Assembly (NCBI RefSeq): GCF_001941625.1
Contig: NZ_CP016076.1
Coordinates: forward strand, 930,001-994,000
DNA: 64,000 nucleotides
Direction: 5' to 3'
From: Actinoalloteichus fjordicus
Lineage (GTDB): Bacteria > Actinomycetota > Actinomycetes > Mycobacteriales > Pseudonocardiaceae
Each line of letters opens with the position of its first letter. Positions within the stretch are counted from its first letter, which is position 1. Shown here in pieces: positions 7,427 through 18,163 of the stretch. Under the pieces are notes generated by a model. The model made no database searches and was not told the DNA's origin. It saw nothing but the letters and a program-made list of their open reading frames with translations. A program made the position numbers and the translations under genes.

Positions 7427-8539
7427 GTGCCGTTGCTGCGAACCTCCACGCTGATCGAGGCCGAGCCGCCCACCGTCGCCGCCGCCCTGCGGATGAATCT
7501 CGAGGCGGCACGCACCGAGGCCGCCGGGGTGCGCATCGAGACGGCGGGCGGGCGTGCCCTGCTGGGTGAGGGCGACCTGCTGAGCTTCGACGTCCCCACC
7601 TGGCTGGGGGCCCGCGTGCCGGTGCGGACCAGGCTGACCACGGTGCGGCCGACCGAGCTGCGGGCCGAGGCGGTGCCCGGGTCGCGGTGGCAGCTCGACC
7701 ATCGGATCACCCTCGCGGTGACCGGGGCGGGCACGCTGCTCACCGAGTCGCTGCGCTGGTCCTGGACCGGTGGAGCGCTGGACGGGCTGCTCGACGCCGT
7801 CGCGGCCCGTCGAATGATCCTGCGCCTGTTCGCCGCCAGGGAGACTTCGGTCCGGGCGGTCGCCGGGCGCCTGCGGGACGCCGAGGTGGTCGTCGGCGCC
7901 GCGGTGCTGCGGGGCGCGACGGTGCTGGCCGCGCAGCGGGCGAAGCCGTCCTCGCTGGCCGGGCGCTGGGAGCTGCCGGGCGGCTCGGTCGAGTCGGGGG
8001 AGACGGAACAGGACGCCGTGAAACGGGAATGCCGGGAAGAACTGGGCGTGCGGGTTCGGGTGGGCGCCCGGATCGGCCCCGACCTGCCGCTGCGGGACGG
8101 GCGGGTGCTGCGGATCTACCTCGCCCAGCTCGAGAAGGGGCAGGCTCCCGCACCGGACCGGGCGAAGTACGACGGAGCAGGCTCGGACGGCCCCGGCGTG
8201 GTCGTGCCAGGACCGGCCGGGCCGGGCGACGGCGGCCAGGGGCCTGCGGGCTCGACCCCCGTCGCCGCCGACCCGGTACAGTCCGAACCCGGTGACCTCG
8301 CCGCGGCCCGCCCGCCCGCAGGCTCCCGCCCGCCGGACGATGGCGCCGGGGGTGCCGCCGCCCGTCCCGAGGCTGCGGAACCGGAGGCCCGCGAGCACCG
8401 GGAGCTTCGGTGGCTGCCCGCCGACCGGCTCGGCGAGGTCGACTGGCTGCCCGCCGACCTGGACGTCCTGCCCGACCTGGGGCGACTGCTCACCGAGCGT
8501 GCCGCACGACGTCGCACGAAGGAGGGAATTCCGCGCTGA
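7427..8539 (+). CDS. SRPBCC-Nudix fusion protein
   Basis: Two-domain protein of 370 residues. Residues 1-145 look like an SRPBCC/START-type ligand-binding domain (LLRTSTLIEAEP..., DHRITLAVTG..., ending ARRMILRLFAARE). Residues 153-345 form a Nudix hydrolase with a complete Nudix box (GGSVESGE...REELGV, 185-208) supplying the metal-binding glutamates; the closest kin are MutT/CTP-pyrophosphohydrolases that sanitise nucleotide pools. Between the Nudix strand ending LAQLEKG (about 238) and the terminal EHRELRWLPADRLGEVDWLPAD (about 323-344) sits an insert of about 85 residues rich in Gly, Pro and Ala that would be disordered. GTG at 7427 is chosen because the open frame further upstream runs through the CRISPR array. 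A TAAGGAT box ends 6 nt before the GTG, so the mRNA may be leaderless. Confidence 0.8.
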   Translation: MPLLRTSTLIEAEPPTVAAALRMNLEAARTEAAGVRIETAGGRALLGEGDLLSFDVPTWLGARVPVRTRLTTVRPTELRAEAVPGSRWQLDHRITLAVTGAGTLLTESLRWSWTGGALDGLLDAVAARRMILRLFAARETSVRAVAGRLRDAEVVVGAAVLRGATVLAAQRAKPSSLAGRWELPGGSVESGETEQDAVKRECREELGVRVRVGARIGPDLPLRDGRVLRIYLAQLEKGQAPAPDRAKYDGAGSDGPGVVVPGPAGPGDGGQGPAGSTPVAADPVQSEPGDLAAARPPAGSRPPDDGAGGAAARPEAAEPEAREHRELRWLPADRLGEVDWLPADLDVLPDLGRLLTERAARRRTKEGIPR

Positions 8540-8823
8540 GGAACCACGCCGCGACCCGGCTGGGAGCGGTCGGAGCGCGGCAGGCGAGCCGGGGGTCCGC
8601 CGTCCGGGGCGCGGCCCGTCCGGCGGCGGTGACCGGCGGATTTCGCGGCGGCGTGACCAAGCAGGCAGCGGGCCGGTCGCCTGGGCGCGGTAGTCTGTGC
8701 TAGGCCGCGAGTGCGCATCGCCGGCGGCCGCAGAACCATCTAGCGAGTCAGCAGCGACTCACAGCCGAGTCGTCGAGACTCACAGCCCTTCTCCACCCCC
8801 AGCAATTCATCAGGAGCTTCCGC

Positions 8824-10737
<1,914 letters not shown>

Positions 10738-10934
10738 GCAGAGCAACGCGCGGCGTCCTGGGACGTCCTCTCACAGAGTGCTCCGGCGGTGTCCTGGAAC
10801 ACTCCGGGCCTCTTCGAGGGTCCGGTCGGCGTCGGTCTGGCACCCTCGACATCGTTTCACGCCGGGGTTGCCTGCGGCGGCCCTCGCTCCGGACGGAGTG
10901 AAGGCCGCCCGGCTCTGATGAGGAGGTTCGCGCG

Positions 10935-12887
10935 GTGGCTCGTTCCGCAGGATTTCGCGGGGGTCGCGCCTGGCTCCTGCGACGGGGACGTGCCCTGTTC
11001 GCGCACCGCAGACCCGCACTCGTCCCGCACGGCGAGTTCCCGCTCGGCCCGGTACGGGCGTCGGTCCGCTCCACGAGGGCGGCACTGCCCATCCGGGCCC
11101 GAGCGGCGGCGCGGCCCGGCCTGCCCGCGTCGTGGCGAAGGCCGCCCGGCAGGGCGGGACTGACGTCGATCCTGTTGATCGGGCTGCTCACCGCCTGCAC
11201 CACGCCGCCGCCCCCGCTGGTCGATCCGACCGAGGTGTCCGCCCTTCCCTCGGAGGAGATTCCCAGTGAGATCGTGATCGGGGTCGACAGCTTCTCCGGC
11301 GGCTTCAACCCGCACCGACTGGCCGACCTCTCCACGCCCACCACGGCACTCGCCAGCCTGCTGCTGCCCTCGGTCTTCCGACCGGGGCCCGACGGGCTGC
11401 CGAGACTCGACACCACGCTGATGAGCGGCGCCGAGGTCGTCGACTCCGCTCCCTTCACGGTGCGATACGACATCCGGCCGGACGCCTCCTGGTCCGACAG
11501 CGCTCCGATCGCCGCTGAGGACTTCGTCTATCTCTGGGAGCGGATGCGTTCCGAGCCCGGCGTGGTGGACGCGGCGGGCTATCGGCTCATCGAGGACATC
11601 ATCCCCGGCGACGGCGGCAAGACGGTGGAGGTGATCTTCGACCAGCCCTATCCGGGATGGCAGTCGTTGTTCACCCATCTGCTGCCCGCACACCTCATCA
11701 AGGACGCCCCCGGCGGCTGGCAGCGGGCACTGGCGCAGCGATACCCGCTCTCCGGCGGCCCGTTCACGATGACGGCCTTCGACCGGGGGCGGGGCGAGAT
11801 CGTGCTGGAGCGCAACGACCGGTACTGGGAGCAGCCGAGTGACGTGCTGCGGCTCGTCCTGCGGGAAAACAGTCATCCGGGCCTGACCGACTCCCTGGCC
11901 AGCGGAGACAACCAGCTTGCCGTGCTCGGCGCGGACGCGGTGGCGCTCAACATGATCGCCGAGGCCGAGGCGGAGCCGCCGCTGGAGACACGCAGCCTGC
12001 CGCGCACCGAGACGGCTCAGGTGCTGCTTCGGCCCGCGAGCCCGGTGCTGGCGGACGACGAGCTGCGTCAGGCGGTCGGCGCCGCGCTCGACCGGGACGC
12101 GCTGATCGCGATCGGCACGCGCAGCGGACCCTCGGCCGACCTGGTCGCGAACTCGCAGGTGCTGGCGCCGTCGGAGCCCGGTTACACCCCGACCCGGCCC
12201 AGGGGCTCGACGCTGGGTGCCGGGGACCCGACTCGGCTGCACGATCTGCTCGACGACGAGGGATACGCCGTCACCGACGGCTGGTGGGAGCGCGACGGCG
12301 AACGGCTTCGGCTGGTGGTCGCGGCGCCCGCCGATCAGGAGCCCTACAGCTCCCTCGCCGGGCACGTCGCACGCCAGCTACGCGATGTCGGAATCGAGGC
12401 CGAGGTCGTTCGACCCCCCTCAGCGGAGCTGTACGACGAGATGTTGCAGCAGGATGACGGGACCGTGTCGTCGCAGGACGGTGCCGACGAGGATTCGTCG
12501 ACGGCCGACGAGGAGTCCGGCTCCGCGTCGGCGGACATCGCGGTGGTGCCGATGGGTCTCGGGGCCGATCCGGCCGCCACGCTGGCGACCCGGCTGGGCT
12601 GCCCGGTGCCGATCGAGGACTCGAATGCGCCGCCGCCCGTCAACCTCGCCGGGTTCTGCGACGAGGAGGTCGATTCGGTGCTCGACGCGGCCCTGACCGG
12701 CCGGATTCCGCTGGCAGAGGCCCGCGCGGAGCTGGAGCCGATCCTTTGGGACAGCGCCGTCGTCCTGCCGCTCTTCCAGCTCGCCGACACGGTCGTCTTC
12801 GGTTCCGGGATGAGTGGCGCCGAGACGTGGCGCCCCTATCTCGGACCGTTCGCGGGTGCCTCCCAATGGCAGCGGGACGGCAGCTGA
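10935..12887 (+). CDS. lpqW: LpqW-like lipoprotein, SBP_bac_5 family
   Basis: Lipid-anchored protein of the peptide/nickel-binding family 5. Its position directly after typA, as in M. tuberculosis Rv1166, supports LpqW, a lipoprotein that in mycobacteria influences PIM/LAM biosynthesis rather than acting as a classical transporter. The lipobox LLTAC places the lipidated Cys at residue 88, after the short hydrophobic run TSILLIGLL. The GTG at 10935 has a good AGGAGG about 9 nt upstream, but this leaves an unusual 87-residue Arg-rich n-region, and no in-frame ATG, GTG or TTG is obvious nearer the lipobox. The domain includes VIGVDSFSGGFNPH near residue 110 and an acidic Ser/Asp tract near 515-535. 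It could also serve the peptide transporter downstream. Confidence 0.8.
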   Translation: MARSAGFRGGRAWLLRRGRALFAHRRPALVPHGEFPLGPVRASVRSTRAALPIRARAAARPGLPASWRRPPGRAGLTSILLIGLLTACTTPPPPLVDPTEVSALPSEEIPSEIVIGVDSFSGGFNPHRLADLSTPTTALASLLLPSVFRPGPDGLPRLDTTLMSGAEVVDSAPFTVRYDIRPDASWSDSAPIAAEDFVYLWERMRSEPGVVDAAGYRLIEDIIPGDGGKTVEVIFDQPYPGWQSLFTHLLPAHLIKDAPGGWQRALAQRYPLSGGPFTMTAFDRGRGEIVLERNDRYWEQPSDVLRLVLRENSHPGLTDSLASGDNQLAVLGADAVALNMIAEAEAEPPLETRSLPRTETAQVLLRPASPVLADDELRQAVGAALDRDALIAIGTRSGPSADLVANSQVLAPSEPGYTPTRPRGSTLGAGDPTRLHDLLDDEGYAVTDGWWERDGERLRLVVAAPADQEPYSSLAGHVARQLRDVGIEAEVVRPPSAELYDEMLQQDDGTVSSQDGADEDSSTADEESGSASADIAVVPMGLGADPAATLATRLGCPVPIEDSNAPPPVNLAGFCDEEVDSVLDAALTGRIPLAEARAELEPILWDSAVVLPLFQLADTVVFGSGMSGAETWRPYLGPFAGASQWQRDGS

Positions 12888-13184
12888 CCGCGCGGCCGCG
12901 ATCGGTGTTCCCGCTCAGGCGAACAATGGGCTACCGTCGGGTAACCTGACGGCAAAATTGTTCAAAAAACGGACATGCCCGTTCGGTCAGCGGCCGCATA
13001 CCGTGTGCAATCACGGAGTTACCTTTTGGTCACGATCGGTCGTCTACGGGTGGCAGGCACCCTGCCGAGTTCCTAGCGTTCCCGCCAACGGTGCGCGGGT
13101 GACCACACCATGCGCGCTGATGTCTCGGGTCGTGACCGTCCTTCCAGTGGCGGGGAGCGATTCAGTGCTAGGAGGGCACGAACC
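12888..13184 (+). promoter_or_regulatory. intergenic promoter region of the peptide transporter operon
   Basis: A 297-bp gap before the binding-protein gene, clearly AT-richer than the surroundings around 12950-13030 (CAAAATTGTTCAAAAAACGG, then GAGTTACCTTTTGGTCACG). It probably holds the operon promoter. An exact -10/-35 pair could not be fixed by eye. No coding frame is convincing. Confidence 0.45.
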
Positions 13185-14972
13185 ATGAGGAGAAGGAAGA
13201 CGGTCGCCGCGATCGCGGTGTCCGTCAGTGCGGCTCTTGTTCTGGGAGCCTGCAGTGGCGGGGGCGACAACGGGGGCGGCGGAGGCGCCGGACTCGACGA
13301 CAGCAGCCAGACCGGTGCGAAGGGCGACAACGGCGACGGTACCTACAACGCGCCTGAGGTCGAGCCGGGCGGGCCCGTCTCGATCACCCACGATGCGCCG
13401 TTCACCACGTACAACAACTCGGCGGCGTCGGGCAACAACTTCAACAACACGCTGGTCCTGACGTCGGTGCTGACCACCCCGTTCAAGATCGACGACCAGC
13501 TCCAGATCATGTTGAACGCCGACGTGATGGAGTCCGCCGAGGTCATCCAGGAAGACCCGCAGATCGTGGAGTACGTGATCCGCGAGGGCGTGACCTGGTC
13601 CGACGGCGAGGCCTGGGACTGCGACGACTTCTACCTCAGCTGGCTCTCCCGCAGCGCCACGATCCTCGACGACGCGGGCGACCCGCTGTTCGTGCCCGCC
13701 AGCACCAGCGGTGCCGAGGACGCGACCTTCACCTGTGAGGACGACCTCACCGGTCAGCTCGAGTTCGAAGAGGCCTACGCCGACTGGCGTGGCGAGTTCG
13801 AGGCCGTGTCGATGCTCCCGGCGCACATCCTGGAGCAGGAGAGCGGCATCGAGGACATCACCTCCATCAACAACGACTCCTCGCTCGACGACAAGATGGC
13901 CGTCGCCGAGTTCTGGAACAACGGCTGGAACGGCTGGACCGAGGAGCTGTCCCCCGGCTCCGGCCCGTACATGATCGAGAGCTTCACCCCGAACTCCGCG
14001 ATCACCCTGGTCCGCAACCCGGAGTGGATCGGCAACCCGGCAGGCCCGGAGAGCGTGAGCTTCCAGGCCATCGCCGACGCGTCCGCGCAGCAGAGCGCGC
14101 TCCAGGACCAGCAGGTCCAGGTCATCCAGCCGCAGGCGGACAACAACGTCGCCGAGCAGCTGCGTGCGCTGGCCGACCAGGGCATCCGTTACGAGGCGGC
14201 CGAGGGGCTGACCTTCGAGCACCTCGACATCAACCTGGACCGTCCGCTGTTCCAGGACGAGGCGGTCCGCCAGGCCTTCGCCGCCTGCATCGACCGTGAC
14301 GACCTGGTCGACAAGCTGGTCCGCGGCGTGAACCCGGAGGCGCAGCCGCTGGGCAGCCTGTTCTTCACCAGCGAGGAGTCCGCCTACGCGGACCACTACG
14401 ACGACGTCATCCTCGGCGACGCTGAGGCCGCCATGTCCATCCTCGAAGAGGCGGGCTGGACCCAGGGCTCCGACGGCGTCTACGAGCAGGACGGCGAGCG
14501 GCTCTCCTTCAGCATCAGCCACACCTCGATCCCCCGTCGTAACGAGACCGTCGCCCTGATCCAGTCGCACTGTGCGGACGCGGGCATCGAGATCACCGAC
14601 GACAACGACGACCAGTTCCTGGACTCGCGCGTCAGCGAGGGCGACTACGACGTCGCCCTGTTCGCCTGGGTCGGCACCCCGTTCAAGTCCTCCAAGGTCT
14701 CGATCTACTCCGACGGCGGCGGACAGAACTGGTCGGGCTGGGAGACCCCGGAGGCGACCGAGCTGCTCCGTTCGGTCAACACCGAGCTGGACGACGACGT
14801 TCGTGACCAGGCACTGGTCGAGGCCGACGAGATCTACTCCGACCTCGTCTACTCGCTGCCGCTGTTCTCGGTCCCGAACAGCTGGGCCTACAACGAGAGC
14901 GTCGACAAGGTGACCTACCAGGGCTCCGACGGCGTTGCGTGGAACGTCTGGGAGTGGGAGGTCTCCCCCTGA
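13185..14972 (+). CDS. oligopeptide ABC transporter substrate-binding lipoprotein
   Basis: Extracytoplasmic binding protein of the OppA/DppA family 5, 595 residues. The signal peptide MRRRKTVAAIAVSVSAALVLGAC ends in a lipobox with C23; a Gly/Asp-rich linker follows. The family landmarks of a peptide-binding protein are recognisable (REGVTWSDGEAWDCDDF, GSGPYMIESF, acidic surface). ATG 13185 is preceded by GGAGG at a good distance, whereas the longer frame upstream is not. It heads a five-gene operon followed by two permeases and two ATPases. A strong hairpin at 14981-15023, between this gene and the first permease, probably gives higher expression of the binding protein. Confidence 0.93.
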   Translation: MRRRKTVAAIAVSVSAALVLGACSGGGDNGGGGGAGLDDSSQTGAKGDNGDGTYNAPEVEPGGPVSITHDAPFTTYNNSAASGNNFNNTLVLTSVLTTPFKIDDQLQIMLNADVMESAEVIQEDPQIVEYVIREGVTWSDGEAWDCDDFYLSWLSRSATILDDAGDPLFVPASTSGAEDATFTCEDDLTGQLEFEEAYADWRGEFEAVSMLPAHILEQESGIEDITSINNDSSLDDKMAVAEFWNNGWNGWTEELSPGSGPYMIESFTPNSAITLVRNPEWIGNPAGPESVSFQAIADASAQQSALQDQQVQVIQPQADNNVAEQLRALADQGIRYEAAEGLTFEHLDINLDRPLFQDEAVRQAFAACIDRDDLVDKLVRGVNPEAQPLGSLFFTSEESAYADHYDDVILGDAEAAMSILEEAGWTQGSDGVYEQDGERLSFSISHTSIPRRNETVALIQSHCADAGIEITDDNDDQFLDSRVSEGDYDVALFAWVGTPFKSSKVSIYSDGGGQNWSGWETPEATELLRSVNTELDDDVRDQALVEADEIYSDLVYSLPLFSVPNSWAYNESVDKVTYQGSDGVAWNVWEWEVSP

Positions 14973-14980
14973 CATCGCGT

Positions 14981-15023
14981 CCCCGGCCGGGGTCTCGCCC
15001 ACCAGGTGAGGCCCCGGCCGGGG
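14981..15023 (+). terminator. intercistronic hairpin between SBP and permease genes
   Basis: CCCCGGCCGGGGTCTC at 14981-14996 pairs with GAGGCCCCGGCCGGGG at 15008-15023, with one mismatch and an 11-nt loop. There is no U-tract. Located 8 bp after the SBP stop inside an operon, it is better read as an mRNA-stabilising or attenuating stem-loop than as a full terminator. Confidence 0.6.
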
Positions 15024-15121
15024 GCCGTGCAGGCGGTGCAGGCACACTCACCGTCTGCAATGGCGTACTCGGTGCCGTGTGGCACCCCGGATGATCCCGG
15101 CCCAGTCCCGAGGAAGAAACC

Positions 15122-16117
15122 GTGTTCCGTTATGTGATTCGACGAATCCTGATTTCGATCCCCATTCTGGGGATCGGCTCGTTTCTGGCCTATCTCATGG
15201 TCGCCGCCGCCGGGGATCCCATCGCCGAGATGCGGATGAACCCGAACGTCTCCGAAGAGGTCATCGCCGCCACGGCAAGAGAACTCGGCCTTGACCAGCC
15301 GATCCTGGTGCGTTACTGGGACTGGCTCGTCAACTTCGTGCAGGGCGACTGGGGCACCAGCGTCGCGCTCGGGTCCGCGCAGGTGGACGTCTACGACCAG
15401 GTGATGCGCGCCTTCGGCGTCACGTTCCGCCTGGTCCTGGGTGCTGAACTGCTGGCCATCACCCTCGGCATCGCGGTCGGCGTCTTCACCGCCGTCAAGC
15501 AGTACTCGATCTTCGACTACGCCGCGACGACCGTCGCGTTCATGATGTTCTCGATGCCGTTGTTCTGCGTCGCGATCCTGCTCAAGACCTACGGCATTCA
15601 GTTCAACGACCTGTTGGTCTCCCTGGGTGGCGAGCGCTGGCTGCGGACGATTCCCCCGGCTCGAGGATTCCAGGGCGACTTCGGCGAGCAGTTCTTCCAG
15701 TACACCGGCACCTATCTGCTGCCGACCATCAGCCTGATGCTGATCAGCTTCGCGGCCTACAGCCGCTTCCAGCGCAGCGCCATGTTGGAGACCCTCGGTT
15801 CCGACTACGTGCGCACCGCTCGCGCGAAGGGCCTGCGCCCCGGCCGCGTCATCTTCCGGCACGCCTTCCGCAACGCGCTCATCCCGGTGACCACCCTCAT
15901 CTCGCTGAACTTCGGTGCCGTCCTGGGCGGCGCCATCATGACCGAACAGGTCTTCGGCTGGAGTGGGATGGGCAACCTGCTGGTGAACGCCGTCCAGCAG
16001 CACGACGCGCCCATGCTGATGGGCTGGTTGATGGTCACGGCCATCATCACCGTGCTGTTCAACCTGGTCGCCGACATCGTCTACGGCTTCCTGGACCCGA
16101 GGATCCGCATTGGCTGA
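15122..16117 (+). CDS. oligopeptide ABC transporter permease (DppB/OppB-type)
   Basis: Inner-membrane subunit of 331 residues. TM1 (about 9-29) is followed by the family-typical periplasmic segment, then five more helices. The EAA loop that contacts the ATPases is visible as LGSDYVRTARAKGL followed by RVIFRHAFRNAL near residues 233-258. GTG at 15122 follows GAGGAAGAAACC. The stop overlaps the next gene by 8 bp. It works with the DppC-type permease and the two ATPases downstream to import peptides delivered by the lipoprotein upstream. Confidence 0.94.
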   Translation: MFRYVIRRILISIPILGIGSFLAYLMVAAAGDPIAEMRMNPNVSEEVIAATARELGLDQPILVRYWDWLVNFVQGDWGTSVALGSAQVDVYDQVMRAFGVTFRLVLGAELLAITLGIAVGVFTAVKQYSIFDYAATTVAFMMFSMPLFCVAILLKTYGIQFNDLLVSLGGERWLRTIPPARGFQGDFGEQFFQYTGTYLLPTISLMLISFAAYSRFQRSAMLETLGSDYVRTARAKGLRPGRVIFRHAFRNALIPVTTLISLNFGAVLGGAIMTEQVFGWSGMGNLLVNAVQQHDAPMLMGWLMVTAIITVLFNLVADIVYGFLDPRIRIG

Positions 16118-17039
16118 GATCGTTTCCACCACGACGCCGGGCACACCCGGCGAACCCCCGTCCCAGTCCGCGGGCGAGTTCGGCACGGCGGCACGCAAGC
16201 AGTGGCAGATCGTCCTGCGGCGCTTCATGCAGCACAAGCTGGCGATGATCAGCCTCGTGGTGCTCGTCCTGCTGATCCTGTTCGCGCTGATCGCGCCGAT
16301 GTTCTGGCACTACAGCTACACCTACACCGGCGGCGGACGCTTCGAGGACCCGAGCCCGGACCACCCGCTGGGCACCGACCAGATCGGCCGCGACATGTTC
16401 GCGGTGCTGCTGCGCGGCACCCAGTTCTCGCTGTTGATCGCGATGGTCGTCGCGCTGATGGCCACCGCCATCGGCGTGCTGCTCGGCGCCACCGCAGGCC
16501 TGCTCGGCGGCTTCGTCGACAGCCTGGTCATGCGGTTCGTCGACCTGATGCTGATCATCCCGCAGATCGCGCTGGTGGGCATCGCCGCCGCGATCTTCGG
16601 CGGCAGCTGGTACCTGGTCGCCATCGCGCTCGGCCTGTTCAGCTGGATGTCGGTCGCCAGGATCAACCGTGGCCAGACCCTGTCACTGGCTCAACGGGAG
16701 TTCGTCGAGGCCGCCAAAGCGATGGGTGCGAGCAACACGCGGATCATCCTCAAGCACATCCTGCCGAACCTGACCGGCATCATCACCGTGAACGCCACGC
16801 TCGCGGTCGCCACCGCCGTGCTGGCCGAGGCGGCGCTGTCGTTCATCGGTCTCGGCGTGCAGATCCCGGACACCTCGCTCGGACTGGTCATCAACGCGAA
16901 CTACAACCAGTTCCTCACCCGACCCTGGCTGTTCTGGGCGCCGTTCCTCGCGATCCTGCTGATCTCGCTGACGATCAACTTCATCGGTGACGGCATCCGG
17001 GATGCGTTCGACCCTCGGCAGACGAAGGTGCGTGCCTGA
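16110..17039 (+). CDS. oligopeptide ABC transporter permease (DppC/OppC-type)
   Basis: Second membrane subunit, 309 residues. It has an N-terminal cytoplasmic tail of about 35 residues, TM1 (LAMISLVVLVLLILFALIAP), the conserved HPLGTDQIGRDMFAVLLRGT block of OppC proteins and an EAA loop (FVEAAKAMGASNTRII). The start is a TTG at 16110 that overlaps the previous gene by 8 bp; CCGAGGA upstream is a plausible ribosome binding site. The stop overlaps the ATG of the next gene (TGATG). Confidence 0.94.
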   Translation: MAEIVSTTTPGTPGEPPSQSAGEFGTAARKQWQIVLRRFMQHKLAMISLVVLVLLILFALIAPMFWHYSYTYTGGGRFEDPSPDHPLGTDQIGRDMFAVLLRGTQFSLLIAMVVALMATAIGVLLGATAGLLGGFVDSLVMRFVDLMLIIPQIALVGIAAAIFGGSWYLVAIALGLFSWMSVARINRGQTLSLAQREFVEAAKAMGASNTRIILKHILPNLTGIITVNATLAVATAVLAEAALSFIGLGVQIPDTSLGLVINANYNQFLTRPWLFWAPFLAILLISLTINFIGDGIRDAFDPRQTKVRA

Positions 17040-18163
17040 TGACCCAGTCTGTTTCCGAAGAGCTGCTGTCGGTGAGCGAGTTGTCGGTGGGCTTCCCCAC
17101 TGATGACGGGACCGTGCACGCGGTGCGGAACCTGTCGTTCTCCCTGCGGCGAGGCGAGGTCCTCGGCATCGTCGGCGAGTCCGGCTCCGGCAAGTCGGTC
17201 TCCTCGATGGCGCTGATGGGGCTGCTGCCCAAGACCGCCAAGGTGACCGGCTCGATCCGGTTTTCGGATCAGGAGATCGTCGGCATCGAGCCCCGGAAGC
17301 TGGAGAAGATCCGGGGCAACGACATCGCCATGATCTTCCAGGACCCGATGACCTCGCTGAACCCGGTGTTCACCATCGGCTGGCAGTTGTCAGAGGCCTA
17401 CCGCGCCCACCACAAGGTCCCGAAGAAGGTCGCCTGGGCCAAGGCCGTCGAGGTGCTGGAACTGGTCGGCATCCCGCAGCCGGACCGGCGGGCCAAGCAG
17501 TACCCGCACGAGTTCTCCGGCGGCATGCGGCAGCGTGTGGTGATCGCGATGGCGGTCATCAACGACCCGGACCTGATCATCGCCGACGAGCCGACCACGG
17601 CGTTGGACGTCACCGTGCAGGCTCAGGTGCTGGAGACGCTCATCCGCATCAAGGACGAGACCAACTCGGGCATCATGCTGATCACCCATGATCTCGGCGT
17701 CGTCGCAGGCATGGTGGACCGCGTGCAGGTGATGTACGGCGGCACCATCGTCGAGTCCGGCGCCGTCGACGAGGTCTTCGAGACGCCTCGGATGCCGTAC
17801 ACCGTGGGTCTGCTCGGCTCGATTCCGCACCCCGACCAGCTCGGGCAGCCGTTGACGCCGATCAAGGGCACGCCGCCGTCGCTGCTGAACCTGCCGACCG
17901 GCTGCACCTTCGCGCCTCGGTGCCCGCTCGCCGTGGACGAGTGCCGGGCGGCGGAGCCCGAACTCCTGACGATCGGCGGCGGAAAGCACTCCAGCCGGTG
18001 CATCCGCTCGGCGGAGCTCGGCAGCCTCGACGAGGCCAAGGAACTGTTCATCCACGAGGAGATCGGCAACATCGAGAACCCCGCCGTGCTGGTCGAGGTC
18101 GACGCCGACGCAGGCACCATCGACACCGACGAGTCGACTCCGCAGGAAGAGGGGAGCAGGTGA
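17039..18163 (+). CDS. oligopeptide ABC transporter ATPase (DppD/OppD-type)
   Basis: ATPase of 374 residues with Walker A GESGSGKS (46-53), Q-loop [10 protein letters not shown], signature [10 protein letters not shown] and Walker [15 protein letters not shown]-terminal OppD/DppD domain (about 255-330) carries the Cys pattern [15 protein letters not shown], which in this family can bind an Fe-S cluster. The last 45 residues are an acidic, probably disordered tail. ATG at 17039 overlaps the upstream stop by 1 bp, and its stop overlaps the next ATG the same way. Confidence 0.95.
   Translation: MTQSVSEELLSVSELSVGFPTDDGTVHAVRNLSFSLRRGEVLGIVGESGSGKSVSSMALMGLLPKTAKVTGSIRFSDQEIVGIEPRKLEKIRGNDIAMIFQDPMTSLNPVFTIGWQLSEAYRAHHKVPKKVAWAKAVEVLELVGIPQPDRRAKQYPHEFSGGMRQRVVIAMAVINDPDLIIADEPTTALDVTVQAQVLETLIRIKDETNSGIMLITHDLGVVAGMVDRVQVMYGGTIVESGAVDEVFETPRMPYTVGLLGSIPHPDQLGQPLTPIKGTPPSLLNLPTGCTFAPRCPLAVDECRAAEPELLTIGGGKHSSRCIRSAELGSLDEAKELFIHEEIGNIENPAVLVEVDADAGTIDTDESTPQEEGSR

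Noticed and set aside
6886-7743. Protein frames across the CRISPR array
   Set aside because: Translated repeats; period 61 bp, frame shifts every unit.
13044-15047. Long minus-strand open frame (667 codons) antisense to the peptide-binding protein
   Set aside because: Val/Gly/Asp-rich composition mirrors the GC-rich codon positions of the real gene on the plus strand, which has a signal peptide and family motifs.
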